Assembly: GCA_949471785.1 (NCBI GenBank)
Contig: CASWRE010000008.1
Location: 1-64,000, forward strand
Direction of reading: 5' to 3'
Origin: an uncultured Lachnospiraceae bacterium
Lineage (GTDB): Bacteria > Bacillota > Clostridia > Lachnospirales > Lachnospiraceae
Length of the DNA: 64,000 bases
Shown here: in pieces, positions 1 through 8,319 of the stretch
Position numbering within the stretch: the stretch's first letter is position 1
How the letters are laid out: each line of letters begins with the position of its first letter
Notes under the pieces: generated by a model
What the model was told of the DNA's origin: nothing
The model's database searches: none
What the model saw: the letters and a program-made list of their open reading frames with translations, nothing else
Translations under genes and position numbers: made by a program

Positions 1-67
1 TTCCAGATTAATATGGAAGTCCCAAATTTGTCCCAAACCAGACAACGGGAATCCCTTGTTTTAAAGC

Positions 68-102
68 AAAAAAGAGGACAGACAACAACCTGTCCATCCT
101 CT
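68..102 (-). terminator. Terminator of the first rubrerythrin gene
   Basis: Read on the minus strand, GAGGATGGACAG pairs with CTGTCCTC across a short loop and is followed by a run of T. It lies about 30 bases past the rubrerythrin stop codon, so it is a good intrinsic terminator for that gene. Confidence 0.7.
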
Positions 103-132
103 TAATAACCCTTATATTATGCAATCTTCCTC

Positions 133-675
133 TTAGCCAAAGTATCTCTTAAGAAGACCTTCAAATGCTTTTCCGTGTCTTGCCTCGTCTTTAGCCATCT
201 CGTGAACCGCGTCGTGAATAGCGTCCAGATTGGCTTCTTTGGCCCGTTTGGCCAAGTCGTATTTACCGGAGGTGGCGCCGCTTTCGGCTTCTACCCGCAT
301 CCGCAGGTTTTTCTCAGTACTGTCGGTAACGACCTCACCCAGCATTTCGGCAAAACGGGCGGCGTGGTCAGCCTCTTCCTGGGCGGCTCTCTCCCAGTAC
401 AGGCCGATCTCGGGATAGCCTTCCCGGAAAGCTACCCGGGCCATGGCCAGATACATTCCCGCTTCAGAACATTCCCCGTGAAAATTATCCCGCAATCCCT
501 CCACGATGTCCTCCCGGACGCCTTTGGCGATGCCCACCACATGTTCAGCCGCCCAGCTGCTCTCACTGCTCTGTTCCATAAATTTGGACGCCGGCACACC
601 GCACAGCGGACAATGCTCCGGCGGCTTTTCGCCTTCATGGACGTATCCGCAGACCGTACATACGAATTTTTTCAT
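133..675 (-). CDS. Reverse rubrerythrin (peroxide-scavenging non-haem iron protein), copy 1
   Basis: A 180-residue protein with an N-terminal rubredoxin domain (CTVCGY near residue 6, CPLCG near residue 22) followed by a ferritin-like di-iron domain with EEADHAARF and EARHGKAF. This is the reversed domain order of reverse rubrerythrins, which reduce hydrogen peroxide and oxygen in the cytoplasm of anaerobic clostridia with electrons from NADH:rubredoxin reductases. I chose ATG 675 (MKKF) rather than the in-frame ATG at 687, because AAGGA abuts the latter and because the start then matches the 180-residue paralogue at 1957-2499. The paralogue is very similar along its whole length, so the two arose by duplication. 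The two copies are separated by a toxin-antitoxin-like pair on the other strand. Confidence 0.93.
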   Translation of the reverse strand: MKKFVCTVCGYVHEGEKPPEHCPLCGVPASKFMEQSSESSWAAEHVVGIAKGVREDIVEGLRDNFHGECSEAGMYLAMARVAFREGYPEIGLYWERAAQEEADHAARFAEMLGEVVTDSTEKNLRMRVEAESGATSGKYDLAKRAKEANLDAIHDAVHEMAKDEARHGKAFEGLLKRYFG

Positions 676-842
676 AAATGGTACCATTCCTTTCCGTCAT
701 AGACAGGAGATAAAAAACGCTTTTCTGATTTACAGTATAAAAGATTTTATGTTTTATCTCCTCTGCATACTGTATTGCCACATGATAACTGTGTGGCTAT
801 AGTCTTTACCATTTGGAAAAAAATATGCGGGAATTTGAACGG

Positions 843-883
843 GCAGATTCCGTAACAGTGAAACCGGAAGGCTGAACTGTCAC
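843..883. repeat. REP-like dispersed palindrome, copy A
   Basis: This intergenic stretch contains AACAGTGAAACCGGAAGGC followed by TGAACTGT, an imperfect hairpin with outer arms AACAGT/ACTGT and an inner CCGG/AAGGC core. A near-identical copy is at 29198-29236 and a decayed one at 20361-20393. All are intergenic and non-coding. Confidence 0.55.
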
Positions 884-935
884 AAGTTCGGGAAAATTTT
901 CATCAAATACAATTTTAATTTTTGCCCAAACAGTG

Positions 936-961
936 TATAATAAATTTAAACATAAAAAGGA
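936..961 (+). promoter_or_regulatory. -10 element and ribosome site of the toxin-antitoxin-like pair
   Basis: A perfect TATAAT at 936-941 sits in AT-rich DNA about 30 bases ahead of ATG 971, with AAAAAGGAAA just before the start. No convincing -35 box is visible. Confidence 0.45.
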
Positions 962-970
962 AATGCAGAC

Positions 971-1288
971 ATGGACATTAAGCAGCTTCGAAGGCTATAT
1001 GATACTTCTGATTGTAATATAAAATGGGCAAAGCATTGTTTAGAACGAATGCAGGAAAGAGACATAAGCATAAATGATGTAGAATCCTGTTTACAGACAG
1101 GGGAAATCATAGAGGACTACCCAGACGATTTTCCCCACCCGAGTTGTCTTATTTTCGGATATACGGAAGAAAATAGAATATTGCATATTGTCGTTGGTTC
1201 AAACGGCGATACCATATTTTTTATAACTGCTTATTATCCCAATACGAATAAGTTTAAAACGGATTTAAAAGCAAGAAAGGGGCAATAA
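971..1288 (+). CDS. DUF4258-like small protein, probable toxin of a toxin-antitoxin pair
   Basis: A 105-residue protein. The core 'HCLERMQERDISINDVESCL' followed by an acidic stretch and a hydrophobic beta-rich half ending in FITAYYP resembles the DUF4258 family, a RelE/BrnT-like small fold often found as the toxin partner of a zinc-finger antitoxin. It is followed two bases later by a YgiT-type zinc-finger gene, which supports that role. Base composition is clearly more AT-rich than in the flanking rubrerythrin genes, and codon choice differs (ATA, AAA, TTA), suggesting acquisition. Toxin activity is inferred from family and context; no catalytic residue can be assigned with confidence. Confidence 0.7.
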   Translation: MDIKQLRRLYDTSDCNIKWAKHCLERMQERDISINDVESCLQTGEIIEDYPDDFPHPSCLIFGYTEENRILHIVVGSNGDTIFFITAYYPNTNKFKTDLKARKGQ

Positions 1289-1290
1289 CT

Positions 1291-1518
1291 ATGTGTATGT
1301 ATTGTAAATGCAAAACCATCACATCATCTTTTACAACCCATGTAGTTAATTATAAAAATTGTATTATTATCATTAAAAATGTTCCTTGTGAAGAATGTGA
1401 ACAATGTGGAGAAAAATATTATTCCAATGAAGTTGCAAAACAGCTTGAAAACCTTGTTAATATTGCAAAACAGCTTATGCAGGAAATAGCCATTATTGAT
1501 TATTCAAAAGCCGCATGA
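1291..1518 (+). CDS. YgiT-type zinc-finger protein, probable antitoxin
   Basis: A 75-residue protein with two Cys pairs: CMYCKCK at the N-terminus and CEECEQCGEKYY in the middle. This is the pattern of the YgiT/MqsA-type zinc-finger domain, followed by a helical tail (VAKQLENLVNIAKQL). These proteins usually bind DNA or neutralise a partner toxin, here the DUF4258-like protein two bases upstream. The C-terminal helix-turn-helix seen in full-length MqsA is absent, so this is the short zinc-finger-only form. The pair is AT-rich and read in the direction opposite to its neighbours. Confidence 0.7.
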   Translation: MCMYCKCKTITSSFTTHVVNYKNCIIIIKNVPCEECEQCGEKYYSNEVAKQLENLVNIAKQLMQEIAIIDYSKAA

Positions 1519-1552
1519 TTGTGTTTTTATAAGAACGATTTTTAAATATTCA

Positions 1553-1585
1553 TAAAAACAGAGAACAGGAATCCCTGTTCTCTGT
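1553..1585 (-). terminator. Terminator of the rubrerythrin/desulforedoxin-like operon
   Basis: A perfect 12-bp inverted repeat (ACAGAGAACAGG at 1558-1569, CCTGTTCTCTGT at 1574-1585) is followed on the minus strand by TTTTTATG. It lies 20 bases beyond the stop of the small minus-strand gene and faces the toxin-antitoxin pair. Confidence 0.75.
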
Positions 1586-1605
1586 TGCGTAATATACGGT
1601 TTTGC

Positions 1606-1935
1606 TTAATCCAGGATCTCCATCATCCTTCCGCAGCAGAAGGGTATGGGCTCGCCGGCTTTGACATGCAGCGTCTTATTGCAGGTAACGCAATAAACAT
1701 CCGTGTCATAGGGAGCGCGGATTTCCGGAACGGCGTTGGCCTCTTCCTCGGTCAGGCCGTCGATGCGGAAGCTGGCAGTCTTGTTCTCGCTGGGCATATA
1801 GACGCCCAACGGTTCCAGACGCTTGTTGCCGCCCACACAGTTGCCCATCTTGATCCAGAGGGCTTCCAGCTCCGCCGCTTCCGCGGCATGCTCCGGGGTG
1901 ATCTCGACAATGTCTTTGTTAATACGGATTTTCAT
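1606..1935 (-). CDS. Small desulforedoxin-like protein
   Basis: A 109-residue protein. The last 35 residues contain YCVTCNKTLHVKAGEP and FCCGRMMEI, a CxxC plus CC pattern very like the iron-binding desulforedoxin domain of desulfoferrodoxins. The N-terminal 75 residues (MKIRINKDIVEITPEHAAE...) are not recognised. The gene follows the second rubrerythrin by 21 bases with its own AAGGAGAG ribosome site, so both are probably co-transcribed under the PerR-like regulator upstream. An electron-transfer or reactive-oxygen role is inferred from the cysteines and the neighbours. The catalytic Fe(His)4Cys centre of superoxide reductase is not evident. Confidence 0.6.
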   Translation of the reverse strand: MKIRINKDIVEITPEHAAEAAELEALWIKMGNCVGGNKRLEPLGVYMPSENKTASFRIDGLTEEEANAVPEIRAPYDTDVYCVTCNKTLHVKAGEPIPFCCGRMMEILD

Positions 1936-1956
1936 AATCTGTTCTCTCCTTATGGA

Positions 1957-2499
1957 TTAGCCAAAATATCTCTTGAGAAGACCGGCAAATGCTTTGCCAT
2001 GACGGGCCTCATCGCGGGCCATTTCGTGCACGGTATCATGGATGGCGTCCAGACCTGCTTCTTTGGCGCGTTTCGCCAGATCGGTCTTGCCGGCGGTGGC
2101 GCCGTTCTCGGCTTCTACACGCATCTCCAGATTCTTCTTGGTGCTGTCGGTCACAACCTCGCCCAGCAGCTCGGCAAATTTTGCGGCATGCTCAGCCTCT
2201 TCGTAAGCAGCTTTCTCCCAGTACAGGCCGATCTCGGGATAACCTTCGCGATGGGCAACCCTTGCCATGGCCAGATACATACCTACCTCGGAGCACTCGC
2301 CGTTGAAATTGGCTCTCAAGTCGGCCAGGATATCCTCGCTCACGCCTGCGGCTACGCCTACCACATGCTCGGCGGCCCAGCTCATCTCACCGCTCTGCTC
2401 GGTGAATTTGGAGGCCGGTGCGTTGCACTGGGGACATTTCTCCGGGGCAGCCTCGCCCTCATACACATAGCCGCATACGTTACAAACAAATTTTTTCAT
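1957..2499 (-). CDS. Reverse rubrerythrin, copy 2
   Basis: A 180-residue paralogue of the protein at 133-675: rubredoxin domain first (CNVCGY, CPQCN), then a ferritin-like domain with EEAEHAAKF and EARHGKAF supplying di-iron ligands. It reduces peroxide and oxygen with rubredoxin-relayed electrons. ATG 2499 follows AAAAAGGAGAACGTACC. It is probably the first gene of a two-gene unit with the desulforedoxin-like protein, and stands directly downstream of the PerR/Fur-type gene, the usual regulator of such enzymes. A dyad just upstream (2532-2544) is a candidate operator. Confidence 0.93.
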   Translation of the reverse strand: MKKFVCNVCGYVYEGEAAPEKCPQCNAPASKFTEQSGEMSWAAEHVVGVAAGVSEDILADLRANFNGECSEVGMYLAMARVAHREGYPEIGLYWEKAAYEEAEHAAKFAELLGEVVTDSTKKNLEMRVEAENGATAGKTDLAKRAKEAGLDAIHDTVHEMARDEARHGKAFAGLLKRYFG

Positions 2500-2524
2500 G
2501 GTACGTTCTCCTTTTTATGTATTT

Positions 2525-2550
2525 TATTAATAGTAATTGTTACTGATAAC
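2525..2550. promoter_or_regulatory. Candidate Fur/PerR-type operator before rubrerythrin copy 2
   Basis: An AT-rich dyad centred on AGTAATTGTTACT (AGTAA 2532-2536, TTACT 2540-2544) with flanking TTATTAAT/GATAA. Its length and AT-rich symmetry resemble Fur-family boxes, and a Fur-family gene is adjacent, but the match to the TTATAATNATTATAA consensus is only partial. Confidence 0.3.
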
Positions 2551-2633
2551 AGACTACCATATGTTGTCAGTCCTGTCAAATATAATTTTCCCAATATCTG
2601 TAAAAAGATTGTTTCTGTTTATGTCGGATCTGT

Positions 2634-3014
2634 TTAGAGGCATTTCTCGCAGATTCCGTAAAAATACGTGCTGCTGCTTTCCAGCGTTCCGGGAAAGTTT
2701 TCCGCCGCCGCCGCAAGCAGCGGGGTATTGTCAAAACCGGGCATATCGGTGACGCGGTGGCACCTGCGGCAGATAAAGTGGTCGTGGGGGCGGGTGTCCG
2801 CGTCGTAGCGGTCGGCGCCGGCGCCGACGTGCAGGGTGCGCACTTCTCCCAGCTCCGTCAGCAGGGCGAGATTGCGGTACACGGTGCCCAGGCTGATGTT
2901 GGGGATGGCCTGTCGGACGTTCTCGTAAATTTGTTCAGCGCAGGGATGATCCCGCCGGGTCGTCAGGTACCCCAGGATGGCGTCCCGCTGTCTGGTTTTT
3001 CTGATCTTTGTCAT
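2634..3014 (-). CDS. perR: PerR-like Fur-family peroxide regulator
   Basis: A 126-residue Fur-family repressor. The N-terminal winged helix (TRQRDAILGYL, then ISLGTVYRNLALLTELGEV) is followed by the metal-binding half: RYDADTRPHDHFICRRCHRVTD holds the Asp and His-x-His ligands of the regulatory metal site and the first CxxC. The second CxxC (CEKC) is at the very C-terminus, so the structural Cys4 zinc site is complete. PerR senses peroxide by iron-catalysed histidine oxidation and derepresses rubrerythrins. The position directly upstream of the rubrerythrin genes supports PerR over ferric-uptake Fur, although the residues alone do not settle it. ATG 3014 has AAGGGAAA ahead of it. Confidence 0.78.
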   Translation of the reverse strand: MTKIRKTRQRDAILGYLTTRRDHPCAEQIYENVRQAIPNISLGTVYRNLALLTELGEVRTLHVGAGADRYDADTRPHDHFICRRCHRVTDMPGFDNTPLLAAAAENFPGTLESSSTYFYGICEKCL

Positions 3015-3163
3015 AATGATTTCCCTTAATAAGATTTATTCCTGTTAATAGGATAAAGGAATGCAGAGGAATTGTCAATGGCCGGATTTGCCGGGGAAAC
3101 ATGAGGATGGGCTGGCGCAGTACAGATGAATCCGTTATAATGGGCATGACAGGAGAGAATGCC

Positions 3164-3832
3164 ATGCTTATTTATATCGTTGAGGATGAACCGGTCATAA
3201 GGCGGGAGCTAAAGGTGCTGCTGGAAAATGCCATGTACCGGGTGGCGGCGGCGGAACGCTTCGACCGAATCCCGGAACAGGTAAAAAGACAACAGCCGGA
3301 TCTGATCCTTCTGGATGTGAATCTTCCGGGGGTATCCGGATTCGATGTCTGCACACAGATCCGTGAGCAGATGCAGATCCCCATTATCTTTCTGACCAGC
3401 CGGACGGATTCCATGGATGAGCTGAACGGGATCTTAAAGGGCGGGGATGATTATATCACCAAACCTTATCAGGCTCCGATCCTGCTGGCAAGGATAGGGG
3501 CTGTGTTGAAGCGCACCGGGGGCGGGGAATCCCGGGAGAGCGCCCGGATGGTCTGCCGGGAGGTGGAGCTGGATCTGTCTGCATGCAGCCTTTCATACCG
3601 GGGGCGCACTGCAGAACTCACGAAACATGAGATGAAGATCCTCCATCGGCTGTTTCAGGACCAGGGGAAGTTTGTGGCCAGAATGGATCTTATTGAACAT
3701 CTGTGGGAGAATCAGATGTTTATTGACGATAATACACTGAGCGTACACATTTCCAGGCTCCGTGAGAAGCTGGCGTCCGTCGGGGTCAGGGATTTTATCG
3801 AGACAAGGAGAGGGATGGGGTATCGGGTATGA
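3164..3832 (+). CDS. BceR-type OmpR-family response regulator
   Basis: 222 residues: receiver domain with acidic pocket EDE, phospho-acceptor in LLDVNLPG, and KPYQ lysine, then an OmpR-type winged-helix DNA-binding domain ending in ETRRGMGYRV. I start at ATG 3164 (MLIYIVEDEP) because AGGAGA is correctly spaced before it; the longer reading from 3101 adds 21 non-homologous residues. It overlaps the kinase gene by four bases (ATGA). With the following kinase, ATPase and large permease it forms a BceRSAB-type module, which senses and detoxifies bacitracin-like or lantibiotic peptides and induces its own transporter. A TATAAT at 3136-3141 may be its -10 box. Confidence 0.9.
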   Translation: MLIYIVEDEPVIRRELKVLLENAMYRVAAAERFDRIPEQVKRQQPDLILLDVNLPGVSGFDVCTQIREQMQIPIIFLTSRTDSMDELNGILKGGDDYITKPYQAPILLARIGAVLKRTGGGESRESARMVCREVELDLSACSLSYRGRTAELTKHEMKILHRLFQDQGKFVARMDLIEHLWENQMFIDDNTLSVHISRLREKLASVGVRDFIETRRGMGYRV

Positions 3833-4851
3833 ATCTGAAAGATTTTCTGAAAGATAAATGCCTGATTCTCATTCTTCATGTTGTCTGTATGGCTGTATTG
3901 ACGGCTTTTTTGCGGATAACGGGATACCACAGGGCGAACACGGTGCTGATCCTGATCTTCTGGTGGATGATTTTGGGCGCGTGGCTTCTTGCCGCGTATC
4001 TGCAGCGGAGGAAGTTTTTTGGGGAAGCGGAGCGGATTCTGGAAGAGATGGATCAGAGATACCTTCTGGGCGAAGTGCTCCCGGATTCTTTTCGGCTGGA
4101 GGACAGGCTGTACCGGGACATGATCCGCCGTTCCAATAAATCCGTGATCGAGCGGCTGCGCCGGATGGAGGACGGGCAGAAGGAATACAGGGAATACATC
4201 GAAAACTGGGTACATGAGGTAAAAGCGCCGATCACTGCGATCTCCCTGCTCTGTGAAAACGGGCGCAGAGGGCAGGGAGAGCGGGAATATTTCCGCGCCC
4301 TGAGCCTGGAGAATCAAAAGATCGAGAATTATGTGGACATGGCCCTCTATTACGCGAGGTCGGAAAATGTCTATAAGGATTATCAGATCCGGGAGACGGA
4401 TCTGCAGCAGGCAGTATCCGGGGTGCTGGAAAAGAACCGGCTGCTGCTGATACAAAACCGGGTCAGGGCCGAGGTGGACTGCCCAGACCGGGTGTATACG
4501 GACCGCAAATGGGTGGAATTTATCGTGAACCAGATCATTCTGAACAGTGTGAAGTACCGGAGGGGGCTGCCGGTATTCCGGATCTATACAAAAAGGAGTG
4601 AAAACGGCGTCGTGCTGGTGCTCGAGGACAACGGTGTGGGCATTCCTCCAGAGGATGTCTCCCGTATTTTTGAGAAGGGTTTTACCGGGAGCAACGGGAG
4701 AGGCCATGAGCGGTCTACAGGGATGGGGCTGTATCTGTGCCGGGAGCTCAGCCGGAAGCTGGGGATCGGTATCCGAGCAGAGTCCCGATACGGGGAGGGG
4801 ACGGCCATGGTCCTGGAGTTCCCGGTCAGCAGGTATATAGCCAGAGAATGA
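3829..4851 (+). CDS. BceS-type intramembrane-sensing histidine kinase
   Basis: 340 residues. Two membrane helices close together (about 12-30 and 38-58) leave almost no extracellular loop, as in BceS-like kinases that sense through their partner transporter. A DHp region follows with the phospho-accepting histidine in ENWVHEVKAPITAI, then an ATPase domain with the N box (NQIILNSVKYR), EDNGVGIP and GMGLYL. It is translationally coupled to the response regulator and lies 118 bases ahead of the ABC ATPase. Confidence 0.9.
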   Translation: MNLKDFLKDKCLILILHVVCMAVLTAFLRITGYHRANTVLILIFWWMILGAWLLAAYLQRRKFFGEAERILEEMDQRYLLGEVLPDSFRLEDRLYRDMIRRSNKSVIERLRRMEDGQKEYREYIENWVHEVKAPITAISLLCENGRRGQGEREYFRALSLENQKIENYVDMALYYARSENVYKDYQIRETDLQQAVSGVLEKNRLLLIQNRVRAEVDCPDRVYTDRKWVEFIVNQIILNSVKYRRGLPVFRIYTKRSENGVVLVLEDNGVGIPPEDVSRIFEKGFTGSNGRGHERSTGMGLYLCRELSRKLGIGIRAESRYGEGTAMVLEFPVSRYIARE

Positions 4852-4969
4852 AACGGGCAGGTTGGGGTTATCTTTCAAAAATGTAAGACAGCCTCAACCT
4901 TTCTTTATACAAAAAGGCCGGGGGAAATGGTAGTATCCAATCATTAAACATAATCCGGGGGAGACAGGA

Positions 4970-5737
4970 ATGAGCGATTATATCAGGGTATGTGACGTGG
5001 AAAAATACTATGGCAGCGGTTCCCATGTGACGAAAGCGGTAGACCGGGTCAGTTTTCAGGTGGAAAAGGGGGAATTTGTCGGGGTAATGGGCGCTTCGGG
5101 TTCCGGAAAAACGACGCTTTTGAACCTGCTTGCCACCATCGACCAGGTGACGGCGGGGCATATTTACTATGGGGACACGGATATCACGGAGTTATCGGAG
5201 AACGCGCTGTCGGAATTTCGGAAAAAGTATCTCGGCTTTGTGTTTCAGGAGTACAATCTTCTGGATACCCTCACCATAGAGGAAAACATTCTTCTCGCGC
5301 TGACGCTGCAGGGAGGAAAGAAAAAAGAGATCGAGGAGGCCTGCGGCCAGATCCTGCGTCTTCTCGGCATTGCGGATATCCGGGAGAAGTTTCCCTATCA
5401 GGTATCCGGGGGACAGAAGCAGCGCTGCGCCTGCGGGCGGGCCATGGTCAACCGTCCCCGGCTGCTTTTGGCGGATGAGCCTACGGGGGCCCTGGATTCC
5501 CACGCTTCCCAGACTCTTCTGGAGACTTTCACTGATCTGAACCGAAGTATGGGAGCCACGATCCTGATGGTGACCCACGACGCGTTTTCCGCGAGCTACT
5601 GCGGGCGGATACTGTTTCTGAAGGACGGAAAGATTTTTCATGAGCTGGTGCGGGGGCCGAAGGACAGAAAGGTATTTCTACAGGAGATCCTGGACGTGCT
5701 GTCGCTGACGGGAGGTGAGCTTTCCGATGCTCGGTAA
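4970..5737 (+). CDS. BceA-type ABC transporter ATP-binding subunit
   Basis: 255 residues with Walker A GASGSGKTT (about residues 43-51), Q-loop FVFQEYNLLD, signature VSGGQKQRCACGRA (normal LSGGQ reads VSGGQ), Walker B LLLADEPTGALD and the H-loop THD. It belongs to the MacB/BceA family of peptide-detoxifying ABC transporters. It overlaps the permease gene by 11 bases, and the regulator and kinase lie directly upstream. The 118-base gap before it may hold the BceR operator, but I cannot point to a clear one. Confidence 0.92.
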   Translation: MSDYIRVCDVEKYYGSGSHVTKAVDRVSFQVEKGEFVGVMGASGSGKTTLLNLLATIDQVTAGHIYYGDTDITELSENALSEFRKKYLGFVFQEYNLLDTLTIEENILLALTLQGGKKKEIEEACGQILRLLGIADIREKFPYQVSGGQKQRCACGRAMVNRPRLLLADEPTGALDSHASQTLLETFTDLNRSMGATILMVTHDAFSASYCGRILFLKDGKIFHELVRGPKDRKVFLQEILDVLSLTGGELSDAR

Positions 5738-7796
5738 ACTTGCTTATCGAAATATGAAACGTTCTGCCAGGGATTATCTGGTGTATATTTTCACGATGAC
5801 GGTGGTAACGGCTCTGATGTATGCCTTCAACAGCCTGATTTTTGAGAATACCCTGCCGAGGTATTCTGAAACAGCGGGCATCCTGGAGATGATGACGGGG
5901 CTTGCCACGTTTTTCATCGTTCTGATCGTGGCGTGGCTCATCAACTATATGGTCCGGTTCATGCTGGAAAAGCGGAGCAGTGAATTTGGGATTTATCTGC
6001 TGTTGGGAATGAAGAAAAAAGAGATATCCCGGCTGTATATGAGGGAAAACCTGCTGCTGGGCGGGACGGCCTTTCTGTTTGGCCTTGCCCTGGGCATTCT
6101 GCTCCGGCAGGTGCTGATGGCGGTGCTGTTTGCCATGATGCGGATGGAATACTGTCTTGGCATATCTTTCCACCCGGGAACTGTTCTGATGACGGTTCTC
6201 TGCTATGCCGGGTGCTATCTTCTGGCCCTGCTGCGGTGCAGGAGAAAATTTAAGAAAATGAATATCCATGACCTGATGAACGCGAAACGCCGGAACGAGG
6301 AGATCCGGGAGAGAGGGGAGGGGATCAAGCGTCTGCTGCTTCCGCTGTCCACCCTGTTTATCTTTGCGTTTTGGGCCGTATTTGCCATGCTGGACAACAC
6401 GGGGGAGATCGTTCTTTTTCTGGTGGGGCTGGTGCTGACGATCTATCTTTTCTATGTGGGGGTTTCGGCGTGGGTCATCTGCTATGTGCGGAAGAAGGGA
6501 AATGCCGTTTATAAGGGACAGAATCTGTTCCTTCTGAGGCAGTTTGCTTCAAAAGTGCGGACCATGCAGTTTACCATGGGGACGCTGACGGCCCTGTTCA
6601 CCATTGCGCTGCTGGGAGCCTCCATCGCTCTGATGTTCAGCGATTATGAGAACACGGTGCTGGAGGATAAGTTCCCCTTTGACGTGCAGCTGTACAGCCC
6701 CGAGGTGCAGGAGGATTTTGCGGATGAGATGGCGGTGCTGCGGGAACAGACAAAAGTGCTGGAGGCCCGCCGATACCATATTTATACGGATCAGGATGAT
6801 CAGGTGAATACCTGGATGCTGACGCATCTGCGGGTCTGGGGGGCGATGTTCAGGAAGGAGGACGGGACGCCGGACAGGGAGAAGATAGAGGCGGAGCTGA
6901 AAAACGGAGGGGCTTATTGTGCCTCCGACACCTATATGGGGCTTTCGGATTACAATGCGCTGCGGGCCATGCTGGGATATCCCGCGGCGGCATTGGGGCC
7001 GGATGAATATCTGATACAGATCAAACCCCGGCTGGCCGGGGAAGTGCAGGACATGGCACAGGATCTGCGGATTGCCGACCGGTGGGGAGACGGGACGCTT
7101 TCCTGCGCGGGCATCTGCGCCGACGCTTTCTCCCAGGACGGCCATAACGGCGGCGATTATGTGATCGTCGTCCCGGATGAGGTGCTGGGGAGGATGCAGC
7201 CCTATTACTCGGAGCTGGCGGCGGACATCGACGGGAAGGCCCCCGCGGATCTCGGGGAAAGGCTGAACAAAACGGGGCAGAATCCGGACAGGCTGGGCGT
7301 CTATGCGGAGGAGCTTCGGCCAAATGAATGCTATGGTTCCGATATGATCATTGCCTATGCGGAGGATATACTGGTAAGGGATAACCTGATCCCGGCGGCA
7401 AAATATATGCTGGCCTCCGTGATTATCCCCCTGTTTTATATCGGCCTGGTGTTTGTCTGTGTGGCCGTGACGGTGCTGTCGGTGCAGCAGCTCAGTGATT
7501 CTGCGAAATATAAGTTCCGCTACGATATTCTGGCAAAGCTGGGGCTGGAGCGCGTACAGATCCACCGCCTGATCCGCCGGCAGCTGGCGGCCTATTATCT
7601 CTGCCCCGCCGTTTTGGGGATCGTGATCAGCGGAAAGATGATCCTGTTTATGAGCGGCAGATTTGTGGAGGCGACGGGGGTGCCCGTCTCGCCGCTCTCC
7701 TTTTTTATCAAGGGCATTCTGCTGTTCTTCGGCATTTATCTGGTATATTATGCCGTGACGTATATCAGTTTTATACGGAATGTGGATGAGCGGTAG
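5727..7796 (+). CDS. BceB-type FtsX-family ABC transporter permease
   Basis: About 689 residues with ten predicted membrane helices: one N-terminal, three around 45-170, two around 205-250, one near 285, and the last three after residue 560. A large extracellular domain of roughly 240 residues (about 310-555) carries the sensing and detoxification region typical of BceB. I prefer ATG 5727 over GTG 5715 because GGAGG abuts the GTG and is spaced for the ATG. It is the last gene of the four-gene module. The peptide substrate cannot be read from the sequence. Confidence 0.9.
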   Translation: MLGKLAYRNMKRSARDYLVYIFTMTVVTALMYAFNSLIFENTLPRYSETAGILEMMTGLATFFIVLIVAWLINYMVRFMLEKRSSEFGIYLLLGMKKKEISRLYMRENLLLGGTAFLFGLALGILLRQVLMAVLFAMMRMEYCLGISFHPGTVLMTVLCYAGCYLLALLRCRRKFKKMNIHDLMNAKRRNEEIRERGEGIKRLLLPLSTLFIFAFWAVFAMLDNTGEIVLFLVGLVLTIYLFYVGVSAWVICYVRKKGNAVYKGQNLFLLRQFASKVRTMQFTMGTLTALFTIALLGASIALMFSDYENTVLEDKFPFDVQLYSPEVQEDFADEMAVLREQTKVLEARRYHIYTDQDDQVNTWMLTHLRVWGAMFRKEDGTPDREKIEAELKNGGAYCASDTYMGLSDYNALRAMLGYPAAALGPDEYLIQIKPRLAGEVQDMAQDLRIADRWGDGTLSCAGICADAFSQDGHNGGDYVIVVPDEVLGRMQPYYSELAADIDGKAPADLGERLNKTGQNPDRLGVYAEELRPNECYGSDMIIAYAEDILVRDNLIPAAKYMLASVIIPLFYIGLVFVCVAVTVLSVQQLSDSAKYKFRYDILAKLGLERVQIHRLIRRQLAAYYLCPAVLGIVISGKMILFMSGRFVEATGVPVSPLSFFIKGILLFFGIYLVYYAVTYISFIRNVDER

Positions 7797-7827
7797 GGGA
7801 TCGGGGCGTAAGATAAAATTTTACCCG

Positions 7828-7856
7828 TTTACAAATCCCCGCAAATGTGCTACCCT
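7828..7856 (+). promoter_or_regulatory. metG: Candidate promoter of the metG leader
   Basis: TTTACA at 7828-7833 and TACCCT at 7851-7856 are separated by 17 bases and stand about 20 bases before the T-box leader begins. The -35 is good and the -10 is weak. Confidence 0.35.
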
Positions 7857-8063
7857 CTCCTATATAGTGAAATCCAGTGACGAAGAGAGTACCGTGCCGG
7901 AACGCGCTACAGAGAAGTCCCGGGGCCGCCGCTGCGCCGCAGCAGCACGGGGTCCGCTGCTGAGAGGGATGCGTCAGCGTACTGTCTCATATAGACAGCG
8001 CGCGAGTACTGTACGGGAATATGGCTTCTGAGGGGCGCACCGAGCAGAGCATTTACTGATCAC

Positions 8064-8319
8064 GGAGTGAACCAATGTCATTAACTTAAGCCGCCACACA
8101 GCTGACACGTGTGGCATATAAGTTCTGGAAGGGCATTTCAGGGGCGCTTTTAGCGGAGGTGAAATCCACTGCTTACGGAGACTTAGGCGCGAAGGCTCTT
8201 CCTGAGCGTCTTAGTCGCAGTTAGCAGTTAGTTCACCGCAGCGTTGCCCCAGCCCGCACAGGACTTATATGCCACATGGGGCAGCGTCCGGGCTTAAGTA
8301 AATGACATTGGGAGTGAAC
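8064..8319. mobile_element. MITE-like palindromic element with 9-bp flanking direct repeat, inside the T-box leader
   Basis: Terminal inverted repeats CAATGTCATTAACTTAAGCC (8073-8092) and GGCTTAAGTAAATGACATTG (8291-8310) match at 19 of 20 positions. Each is flanked outside by GGAGTGAAC (8064-8072 and 8311-8319), which looks like a target-site duplication. The 238-base interior encodes no protein but is strongly structured: GTGGCATATAAGTTCTG pairs with CAGGACTTATATGCCAC, GGCATTTCA with TGAAATCC, and GACTTAGGCGC with GCGTCTTAGTC. Removing the element and one repeat restores a T-box of ordinary length. I read it as a non-autonomous mobile element; a host-adapted RNA domain is the alternative. 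Confidence 0.6.

Noticed and set aside
1-66. GTCCCAAATTTGTCCCAAA direct repeats near the left edge, resembling an integrase gene end or attachment site
   Set aside because: No integrase frame, tRNA or matching second site in the window; the GGGAATCCC hairpin may just be a terminator of an off-window gene.
1585-2637. Long + strand frame (350 codons) across the rubrerythrin and small Cys protein
   Set aside because: It is antisense to two well-supported genes with ribosome sites and conserved motifs; its product has no recognisable features.
3136-3141. TATAAT ahead of the Bce-type regulator as a firm promoter
   Set aside because: No acceptable -35 box at 16-18 bases; kept only as a remark in the gene entry.
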